The position numbers and the translations under genes were made by a program. A stretch of DNA of 64,000 bases from positions 1 to 64,000 of the forward strand of contig CALANV010000011.1 of NCBI GenBank assembly GCA_937926175.1, in the 5' to 3' direction. The DNA is from an uncultured Rhodospirillales bacterium. GTDB lineage: Bacteria; Pseudomonadota; Alphaproteobacteria; CACIAM-22H2. Positions 52,462 through 59,917 of the stretch are shown here, one piece after another. The notes below the pieces were generated by a model. It was not told where the DNA came from. It saw nothing but the letters and a program-made list of their open reading frames with translations, and searched no databases. Each line of letters starts with the position of its first letter. The first letter of the stretch is position 1.

Positions 52462-53121
52462 ATGAACGAGACGAAACCCTTCGACCGGGAAACGGTCCGG
52501 ACGGCGATCCTCGAGGCGGCGCTGTCGCACGTGCCGTTCGACGGCTGGACGCAGGCCGTGCTGCAGCAGGCGGCGAAGGATGCCGGATTCGAGCCGGTCA
52601 TGGCGCTGCGGGTCTTTCCGGGCGGTCCGGTCGAGGCGATCGAGTTCTGGTCCGCGCTCGCCGACCGGCGCATGCTCGAGGAACTCGAGCAGCAGGATCT
52701 CTTGCGCCTCAAGGTGCGCGAGCGGGTCGCGACCGCGATCCGGGTCCGGCTGACGCAGACGGCGCGCGACCGCGAAGCGGTGCGGCGCGCGCTGGCGGTC
52801 CTGGCATTGCCGCTGAATGCCGGGCGCGGGCCGGCGCTGGTGTGGCGCACGGTCGATGCGATCTGGTATGCGGCCGGCGATACGGCGACCGATTTCAACT
52901 ACTACACCAAGCGCGGCCTGCTGGCCGGCGTCTACGGTGCCACCGTCCTTTACTGGCTCGACGACCGGTCGGAGGACTTCAAGGACACGTGGGCCTTCCT
53001 CGACCGGCGCATTGCCGAGGTCATGCGCGTGCCCCAGGCGCTGGGAAACATCGGCAAGCAGCTCGCGGCCTTGCCGTCGCCGTTCTCGATCCTGCGCGCG
53101 CGGCGTCCGGCGCGCTGGTGA
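52462..53121 (+). CDS. COQ9-family protein (ubiquinone biosynthesis)
   Basis: This 219-residue protein has the TetR-like N-terminal helices (I-L-E-A-A-L-S-H-V-P-F-D-G-W-T) and the COQ9 C-terminal domain, with W-Y-A-A-G-D-T-A-T-D-F-N-Y-Y-T-K-R near residue 135. The latter is diagnostic of alphaproteobacterial COQ9 proteins. COQ9 binds lipids and assists the COQ7 hydroxylase in ubiquinone synthesis. It starts five bases after def. Confidence 0.9.
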   Translation: MNETKPFDRETVRTAILEAALSHVPFDGWTQAVLQQAAKDAGFEPVMALRVFPGGPVEAIEFWSALADRRMLEELEQQDLLRLKVRERVATAIRVRLTQTARDREAVRRALAVLALPLNAGRGPALVWRTVDAIWYAAGDTATDFNYYTKRGLLAGVYGATVLYWLDDRSEDFKDTWAFLDRRIAEVMRVPQALGNIGKQLAALPSPFSILRARRPARW

Positions 53122-53127
53122 CCCGAT

Positions 53128-53682
53128 TCATTTCGCGGGGCGACGCCGCAGCAGGCGTGCGGCACCCGCGACCGCCGCGACGACCGCGATTCCTGCGAAG
53201 ACATAGACCTGGGCCGTCTTGAAACGGTCGAACGCAAGCTCGATCGCATGGCCGAACGCGTAACCGGCCGCGGCGAAGGCGACGGCCCAGATGAACGCCG
53301 CAACGAAGTTGAGGACGAGATAGCGGCGCGCCGGCACGGCGCTCATGCCGAGGATGAAGGGGCTGACGACGCGAATGCCGTAGAGAAAGCGGAAGCCCAG
53401 GATGAACCAGGCATCGTAGCGGTGGAGCAGGTCGAGCGCACGCGCCGCCTTCGGCTGCCACGCCGGCCGTCGCGCGAGGATGCGGGCCCCGTAGCGCCGT
53501 CCGAGCGCGAAGTAGAGCTGATCGCCGAAGAACGAGCCGAGAAACGCCGCCGCGATCACCCCGGCGAGGCCCAGCATGTCCTGCTGCGCAATGAAGCCCG
53601 CCACGAGGACGATGGTCTCGCCTTCGAGAAAGGTCAGAATGAAGATGATCGGGTAGCCGTAGGCGAGGACCAGCGCTTCCAT
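53128..53682 (-). CDS. DedA-family membrane protein
   Basis: This 184-residue inner-membrane protein has about four to five helices. Family motifs seen are F-L-E-G-E-T near residue 19, G-S-F-F-G-D-Q-L-Y-F-A-L-G-R-R-Y-G and R-F-L-Y-G-I-R. DedA proteins are lipid scramblases or carriers, including undecaprenyl-phosphate flippases, and support membrane-potential homeostasis. It converges with the COQ9 gene. Confidence 0.92.
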   Translation of the reverse strand: MEALVLAYGYPIIFILTFLEGETIVLVAGFIAQQDMLGLAGVIAAAFLGSFFGDQLYFALGRRYGARILARRPAWQPKAARALDLLHRYDAWFILGFRFLYGIRVVSPFILGMSAVPARRYLVLNFVAAFIWAVAFAAAGYAFGHAIELAFDRFKTAQVYVFAGIAVVAAVAGAARLLRRRPAK

Positions 53683-53825
53683 CCGTGGCAGCCGTCTTTC
53701 CGGGTCGGGTTCGTGCGTCGCCTTGATGTGGCGGCGCCGATGCCGATTTCCAAGCGCGGCCGCGCGTCCGGACTACGGAGAAATTCGCGACCGGGCATCC
53801 GCGTGCGGCCGGCGCGTGCCTCGCG

Positions 53826-54902
53826 TCAGCTCTTGCGCGGCGACAGGCGGGTGACGTGGCCCATCTTCCGGCCGGGCCGCGCCTCGCGCTTGCCGTAAAG
53901 GTGCAGCTTGGCGCCGGGATCCTTCAGGATCTCGGCCCACTGCGCGACGTCGTCGCCGATCAGGTTCTTCATCACCGCATCGGAATGGCGTTCGGGGCTG
54001 CCCAGCGGCAGGCCGCAGATCGCGCGCACGAGCTGCTCGAACTGGCTGGTGAGGCAGGCGTCGATTGTCCAGTGGCCGGAGTTGTGCGGCCGCGGCGCCA
54101 GCTCGTTCACCAGCACGGCGTTGTCGCGATCGACGAACATCTCGACGGCGAGGACGCCTACCAGATCGAGTTCCTGTGCCACGTGCGCGGCGACGGCCTC
54201 GGCCTTCATCGCCACCTCGGGCGGAATGCGCGCGGGCGCGATGGTCTGGTCGAGGATGTGATTCCGGTGCTGGTTCTCGACCGGCACGTAGGCGGCCTTC
54301 GTCCCGTCGAGGCCGCGGGCGACGATGACGGAAATCTCGAGCGCGAAGTCGACGAAACTCTCGACGATGCCGCGCGCGGCCCCCATGGCGCGCCACGCTT
54401 CGTCGAGATCCGTGTCGGGCCTGATCACGACCTGGCCCTTGCCGTCGTAGCCGAGCTGCGCGGTCTTGAGCACGCAAGGATGCCCGAGCTCGCGCACCGC
54501 GCGCGCGAGTGCGGCCGTATCGGTGACCTCGCGGAAGCGGGCCGTGGCGACGCCGATCGAGTTGAGGAAATCCTTTTCCCGCAGACGGTCCTGGCAGATC
54601 GCCAGCACCTCGGGCTTGGGGCGAACGGGCACGAGACGCGCGAGCTGCGCGACCGATTCGGCCGGGATGTTCTCGAACTCGTAGGTCACGACGTCGACGC
54701 TGCGCGCGAACGCGGCGAGTGCGGCATGATCGGTGTAATCGGCGACGGTCGTGGCGGCCGCCACCTGGGCGGCGGGCGCGTTCTGCTCCGGCGTGAAGAT
54801 GTGGCAGCGATAGCCGAGGCGCGCGGCGGCGAGCGCGGTCATGCGTCCGAGCTGGCCGCCGCCCAGGATGCCGATGGTGGCGCCGGGGGCGAGCATCTTC
54901 AC
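53826..54902 (-). CDS. purK: N5-carboxyaminoimidazole ribonucleotide synthase PurK
   Basis: This 358-residue ATP-grasp enzyme carboxylates aminoimidazole ribonucleotide with ATP and bicarbonate. The N-terminal G-G-G-Q-L-G-R-M fold, V-L-K-T-A-Q-L-G-Y-D-G-K-G-Q ATP-binding loop and N-E-L-A-P-R-P-H-N-S-G-H motif are all present. The start codon overlaps the stop of purE (4 bases), so the two purine genes are translated together, purE first. Confidence 0.96.
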   Translation of the reverse strand: MKMLAPGATIGILGGGQLGRMTALAAARLGYRCHIFTPEQNAPAAQVAAATTVADYTDHAALAAFARSVDVVTYEFENIPAESVAQLARLVPVRPKPEVLAICQDRLREKDFLNSIGVATARFREVTDTAALARAVRELGHPCVLKTAQLGYDGKGQVVIRPDTDLDEAWRAMGAARGIVESFVDFALEISVIVARGLDGTKAAYVPVENQHRNHILDQTIAPARIPPEVAMKAEAVAAHVAQELDLVGVLAVEMFVDRDNAVLVNELAPRPHNSGHWTIDACLTSQFEQLVRAICGLPLGSPERHSDAVMKNLIGDDVAQWAEILKDPGAKLHLYGKREARPGRKMGHVTRLSPRKS

Positions 54903-55447
54903 GACCTGCGCCTCCGGCTCGCCGGTTTGCGCTTCCCGCGCGTCGGCGCCGCCGGCTCGTCGACCGGCACCTCGGCGACCGCGTCGGTCTGCGTCGCGCG
55001 ATAGCGGTCGAGCGCCCAGGCGATGCGTTCGTCGCCGAGCGCCAGCACCGCGGCGGCGAGCAGCGCCGCGTTCACCGCGCCGGCCCGGCCGATGGCGAGC
55101 GTGCCGACCGGAATGCCGGCCGGCATCTGGACGATCGACATCAGGCTGTCGAGGCCCTTGAGCGATTTGCTTTCGACCGGAACGCCGAAGACGGGCAGCG
55201 GCGTGAGCGACGCGGTCATGCCCGGCAGATGCGCGGCCCCGCCCGCGCCGGCGATGATCGCCTTGAGTCCGCGGTCGCGCGCCGACGTCGCGTATTCATA
55301 GAGACGGTGCGGCGTGCGGTGCGCCGACACGATGCGGCATTCGTACGGGATCCCGAGCTCAGCCAACGTTGCCGCGGCATGCCGCATGGTCTCCCAGTCC
55401 GACTGGCTGCCCATGATGATGCCGACGGCCGCCCCCCGCTTTGCCAT
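54899..55447 (-). CDS. purE: N5-carboxyaminoimidazole ribonucleotide mutase PurE
   Basis: This 182-residue class I PurE has G-I-I-M-G-S-Q-S-D-W-E-T-M near the start, S-A-H-R-T-P near residue 50, and the G-A-G-G-A-A-H-L-P-G-M and G-V-P-V-E-S blocks. It moves the carboxyl group made by PurK to the imidazole carbon. The last 20 residues are a basic Lys/Arg tail (G-K-R-K-P-A-S-R-R-R-R) longer than usual. ATG 55447 has GGAGACGGG upstream, chosen over ATG 55474. Confidence 0.95.
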   Translation of the reverse strand: MAKRGAAVGIIMGSQSDWETMRHAAATLAELGIPYECRIVSAHRTPHRLYEYATSARDRGLKAIIAGAGGAAHLPGMTASLTPLPVFGVPVESKSLKGLDSLMSIVQMPAGIPVGTLAIGRAGAVNAALLAAAVLALGDERIAWALDRYRATQTDAVAEVPVDEPAAPTRGKRKPASRRRRS

Positions 55448-55765
55448 CGTCCGATCCCGTCTCCGAATGGTCATCGATACCGCGAAGGGCCGGCATTATA
55501 GAGGGCGAAGGAGGGGGCGCAATCGCGACAAGCCCCGCGACGGCAAAGGATTGCGGCAGACAGTTGCGGCAAACGGTCGCGGGGATAGGGGGGCTGCAAT
55601 GTCGCGGACGGGCGCAACCATCGGAGGTAGCGCCGCTACCCATGGTTAGCAATTCTTAACGAATGACGTTTACGGTACCGTCCGGCGTGGATGCCGGGCT
55701 GCATCCCCGGCCGGACGCCCGGCTGGCGCGCCCGGGCGCAACAGGGACCTGACCGAAGGCGCGAG
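55448..55765. other. Divergent intergenic region, purE and GGDEF gene
   Basis: No gene is seen. A perfect inverted repeat GGTAGC-GCC-GCTACC lies at 55626-55640, followed by an AT-rich stretch (55648-55675) that is the likeliest promoter area for the cyclase gene. Confidence 0.4.
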
Positions 55766-56497
<732 letters not shown>

Positions 56498-56568
56498 GCG
56501 CCGGGCGCAAGGTTTCGGGCGCGCCGGCTTTCGCCGGCCCAGGGTTCTCCCTCCAAAGAAGCGATCGC

Positions 56569-56873
56569 ATGGACAGCCTGGAACTCGGCGCGGTCACCGC
56601 CGGCGGCCTCGGCCTCGTGCCGGTCGGGATCGGCCTGATCGGCATGACGATGGCGCTCCATCACCTGTTCGTCCTGGGCACCTGTTCGTCCTGGTGCGCA
56701 TCCATCTCGAGAAGCAGCGGCTGACGGCCAGCATCGGGCCGGTCGCGTTCATGGACGGCGGTTTCTTCGCCGAGCGCGTCGCCTATCACCGGCACCGGCT
56801 GTGCCTTCATGCGCTCGCCGTCGCGGCCGCCGCCTTGATGCTGCTGCCGGGCGGGCCGTTTTCGGCCGGCTGA
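56569..56873 (+). pseudogene. Small membrane-protein gene broken by a 17-bp tandem duplication
   Basis: The frame from ATG 56569 encodes a hydrophobic N-terminus (L-G-L-V-P-V-G-I-G-L-I-G-M-T-M-A-L-H-H-L-F-V-L) but ends early at 56724. The zero-phase frame continues from 56679 as L-F-V-L-V-R-I-H-L-E-K-Q-R-L and then F-F-A-E-R-V-A-Y-H-R-H to 56873, with a second hydrophobic segment. Removing one copy of a 17-bp duplication at 56662-56694 joins them into a smooth 95-residue two-helix membrane protein. As written it is a frameshifted gene. Family unknown. Confidence 0.7.
56662..56695. repeat. 17-bp tandem duplication
   Basis: Units 56662-56678 and 56679-56695 share 16 of 17 bases, starting CACCTGTTCGTCCTGG. 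The unit is not a multiple of three, so its presence shifts the reading frame of the small membrane-protein gene. Confidence 0.92.
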
Positions 56874-56977
56874 CGGCGCGACTCCCCGGCGCGATCCGCC
56901 GCAGATCGCGCCGCCGTCCGGTCGGGGAGGGACGCGCGGTGCCGGTCGTGGGGCGATGACGGGGCGGCGGCCCGGAC

Positions 56978-57187
56978 CTAGGCGATGATGTCGGGCAGCA
57001 GCTTGCTCTGGATCTGCGCGATCTGATCCTTCAGCATGAGCTTGCGCTTCTTGAGGCGCTGCAGCCGGAGCTGGTCGAAGGGCTGCGGGCCTTCCTGCAG
57101 GCGGGCGATCACCTCGTCCAGATCGCGGTGTTCAGTGATGAGCTCGGCGAGCTTGCGGCGCAGCATCGCCACGTACGGGTCGTCCAT
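56978..57187 (-). CDS. YdcH/DUF465-type small coiled-coil protein
   Basis: This 69-residue highly charged helical protein (L-R-R-K-L-A-E-L-I-T-E-H-R-D-L-D, then R-L-K-K-R-K-L-M-L-K-D-Q-I) fits the YdcH/DUF465 family of short cytoplasmic proteins. The Leu-x-x-x-Arg/Lys spacing and the R-L-K-K-x-K-L-x-L-K-D-x-I pattern are characteristic. It is divergent from the phosphofructokinase gene. Function unknown; common in alphaproteobacteria. Confidence 0.85.
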   Translation of the reverse strand: MDDPYVAMLRRKLAELITEHRDLDEVIARLQEGPQPFDQLRLQRLKKRKLMLKDQIAQIQSKLLPDIIA

Positions 57188-57343
57188 CGGCGCTGGTGGG
57201 TTCAAAAAAACGGCGGAAAATCTCGACGCCGGAGCATAGCAGAAATCGGCGCGATCGGGCACAAACCCGCAATTGCCGCGTTGCGCCGTTTGGTGGAGAC
57301 TGGGACCGTTCGTGAAAAGCATGACAGTCGAGAGGCTTACGCC

Positions 57344-58420
57344 ATGATCAAACGGATCGGGCTGCTGACCAGCGGTGGCGATTGCGCGGGGCTCAATGCC
57401 GTCATCAGGGCGGTCGTGCAGCGCGCGGTCGAGACCTATGGCTGGCGGGTGATCGGCATCCGGCAGGGAACGCAGGGCCTGCTGTCGAGCCCGCCCGATG
57501 CCGTGGAGCTCGACCTCGATACGCTGCCGGCGAACATCGTGCGCATGGGGGGCACGATCCTGGGCACGACGAACCGGGGCGATCCCTTCGCCTATCCGAT
57601 GCCGGACGGCACCACGAAGGACCGTTCGGCCGAACTCATCGCCAATTACCACCGGTTGAAGCTCGATGCGCTGATCGGCATCGGCGGCGACGGCAGCATC
57701 CAGATCCTGCGCCGGCTCGCGCAGCAGGGCGGCATCAAGTTCGTCGCCATTCCCAAGACCATCGACAACGACGTCGCCCAGACCGAGATGTCGATCGGCT
57801 TCGACACCGCCGTCAACGTCGCGACCGAAGCGCTCGACCGGCTGCAGCCGACGGCGGCGAGCCACAGCCGCGTCATGATCCTCGAGGTCATGGGGCGCGA
57901 TGCGGGCCACATCGCGCTCTCGGCCGGCATCGCCGGCGGGGCGGACGTGGTGCTGATCCCGGAGATTCCCTGGAAGCTCGAGAAGATCAAAGCCCATATC
58001 GAGCAGCTCAAGGCGCGCGGGCGCAACTTCGCGCTCATCATCGTCGCCGAGGCCGTGCCGACCGAGACGGGCGAGCCCGCGGTCATCAAGGGTGCCAGCG
58101 GCACGCGCTACGGCGGCATCGGGCACTATCTGGGCCAGCTCATCGAGAAGGCGACGGGGGCCGAGACGCGCGTCACCGTGCTGGGCCACGTGCAGCGCGG
58201 CGGCCAGCCGACGCCGCGCGACCGCCTGATCGCGTCGGCATTCGGCGTGCACGCCGTCGACCTGATCGCGGCGGGCAAGTTCGACCGCATGGTCGCGTGG
58301 TGGAACCGCGACGTCACCGACGTGCCGCTCGAGGAAGTCGCGAACAAGCCGCACACCGTCGATCCGAACGGGCCGCAGGTCCGCACCGCGCGCAGTCTCG
58401 GCATCTGCTTCGGCGACTGA
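57344..58420 (+). CDS. 6-phosphofructokinase, mixed (group III-like) type
   Basis: This 358-residue PfkA-superfamily enzyme phosphorylates fructose 6-phosphate. It has the phosphoryl-donor loop G-G-D-G-S at 114-118, with the Gly typical of ATP-using enzymes, but P-K-T-I-D-N-D at 137-143, whose Lys138 is typical of pyrophosphate-dependent enzymes (ATP types have P-G-T-I-D-N-D). This hybrid marks the group III family, where donor use must be measured. G-G-D-C-A-G-L-N at the N-terminus is intact. The TIGR02444 gene follows by 19 bases. Confidence 0.92.
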   Translation: MIKRIGLLTSGGDCAGLNAVIRAVVQRAVETYGWRVIGIRQGTQGLLSSPPDAVELDLDTLPANIVRMGGTILGTTNRGDPFAYPMPDGTTKDRSAELIANYHRLKLDALIGIGGDGSIQILRRLAQQGGIKFVAIPKTIDNDVAQTEMSIGFDTAVNVATEALDRLQPTAASHSRVMILEVMGRDAGHIALSAGIAGGADVVLIPEIPWKLEKIKAHIEQLKARGRNFALIIVAEAVPTETGEPAVIKGASGTRYGGIGHYLGQLIEKATGAETRVTVLGHVQRGGQPTPRDRLIASAFGVHAVDLIAAGKFDRMVAWWNRDVTDVPLEEVANKPHTVDPNGPQVRTARSLGICFGD

Positions 58421-58439
58421 GCCGTCTGGAGGCCGGCCC

Positions 58440-58982
58440 TTGGCGGTGTTTCCGCCCTCGGCGTTCTGGGACTTCTCGCTTGCGCTCTATGCGCGCGCGG
58501 GCGTGCCCGAGGTATGCCTGCGGCTGCAGGCGCGCCACGGCGTCGACGTCAATCTGCTGTTCTTCTGTCTGTGGGTCGGCCATGCGCACGGCGGGATGCT
58601 CGACCGCGCCGCGGTCGAACGGCTGAAGGCGCGCGTGCGCGCGATCCACGACGACGTCGTGCGTCCGCTGCGGGCGGCGCGCACGGCGCTCAAGCCGATG
58701 GTCGCGGAGGCAAGCGGCGAATTCGGCGCCATGCTCGGCCGTCTGCGCGCCGAGGTGAAGCGCATCGAACTCGACGCCGAGCATATCGAGCAGCTGATGC
58801 TCGACGCCGAACGGCCAAGCTTGGCGGCATCTGCCGCCGCGGTTGCGCCGCGGGATGCCGCCAGGGCCAATGCCGAAACCTATCTTGCCGCGCTCGACGT
58901 ATCGCCCGATGCGAGTGACCGCGCCGATCTCGCGACTCTCATTGCCGCGCTCGACGGTGCGGAAAGCCGAACGAAAACATAG
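58440..58982 (+). CDS. TIGR02444 family protein
   Basis: This 180-residue soluble protein begins with S-A-F-W-D-F-S-L-A-L-Y-A-R-A-G-V and has the conserved L-R-L-Q-A-R-H-G-V-D-V-N-L-L-F-F-C-L-W typical of TIGR02444, a proteobacterial family of unknown function. The second half is a long charged helix region. The start is TTG 58440; it is 19 bases after the phosphofructokinase gene. Confidence 0.85.
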   Translation: MAVFPPSAFWDFSLALYARAGVPEVCLRLQARHGVDVNLLFFCLWVGHAHGGMLDRAAVERLKARVRAIHDDVVRPLRAARTALKPMVAEASGEFGAMLGRLRAEVKRIELDAEHIEQLMLDAERPSLAASAAAVAPRDAARANAETYLAALDVSPDASDRADLATLIAALDGAESRTKT

Positions 58983-59109
58983 GCTTGGCCACACTAATCC
59001 GGATTTGCGGAGACCTTCGCCGCAACCGCCGCTTGGCAACCACGTGGGCGGAGGCGTAGCATCGATCTGCCATGGGTAATCCAACCCATTCCAACAAAGG
59101 AGGATGTGG

Positions 59110-59283
59110 ATGACCATCGAAGATCGTGTCGAAACGTTGAAGTCACGGCACGCTCGCCTCGAACACGAGATCGATGAAGAAATCCACCGACCACTTCCCG
59201 ACTGGGTCCACGTCACCCAACTCAAACGCGAAAAGCTTCGCATCAAGGAAGAGATCGAACGAATGACGATGGCCGCGCGCTGA
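59110..59283 (+). CDS. YdcH/DUF465-type small protein (second copy)
   Basis: This 57-residue charged helical protein begins M-T-I-E-D-R-V-E-T-L-K-S-R-H-A-R-L-E and ends with L-K-R-E-K-L-R-I-K-E-E-I, matching the YdcH/DUF465 pattern. AAAGGAGG six bases before ATG 59110 is one of the best ribosome sites in the window; in-frame ATG 59104 abuts it and is unlikely. Downstream lies non-coding DNA before the cas operon. Confidence 0.85.
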   Translation: MTIEDRVETLKSRHARLEHEIDEEIHRPLPDWVHVTQLKREKLRIKEEIERMTMAAR

Positions 59284-59917
59284 AAACCGGCGCGCACCTT
59301 CTCGTCCGGCCGCCCGCGGAACATACGGCCGGCGACTTTGACGAGCCGTCATGTCGACTCCGATGCGTCCCGTCACGGGCCGCGGAGTCGACGGACGGCT
59401 CTTGTCGTTCAGGGGCGGCCGATTCGTCTTGACTGATTCGTGTCGATCGCACCGGCGCGCGACGGCTTGCACCAAACGATGCAGCCGCTCGCCACGCCTC
59501 ATGCGTCGCGCATCAGGCGATGGCGTCTGCTTTCCGGACCGTCTCCCGCGAATCCGCGTCGCCGCCCGTGATGCCGTTGCATGAACCCGAGATGACCTGA
59601 CACGTGGGCCGTCGAGAGGTTTCGGGGATCCGACAATCCGTATATGCAAAGCCGGCGGGCGATGCTACTTTATATTCCATAAGAAAGCGGCCGCGGCCCG
59701 CCCTCGCTTTCAGGGGCGGTGCTGCGAGAAAGATCGCACACGGAAGGGCGGGGGAGGTCCGTGGCGTTCGAAGACTTCTTCTCAGGTTCGGGGGGCGCTT
59801 ATCTTGGCAAAATTCGGTCGGCGCGTTGCGCGTCGCCGGCGACGTCGCGGGGGTCTGCTGGCGTTGGGGAAACGGTAGCGGTCCTGACCGTGGCCGGGCC
59901 TTCGTTGGGGGCGGCAC
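59284..59917. other. Non-coding stretch upstream of the cas operon
   Basis: No credible gene, no CRISPR repeats and no tRNA are seen. An AT-rich patch at 59665-59685 contains TATATT at 59671-59676 and is the likeliest promoter area for cas3. The remaining reading frames have poor composition. Confidence 0.45.
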
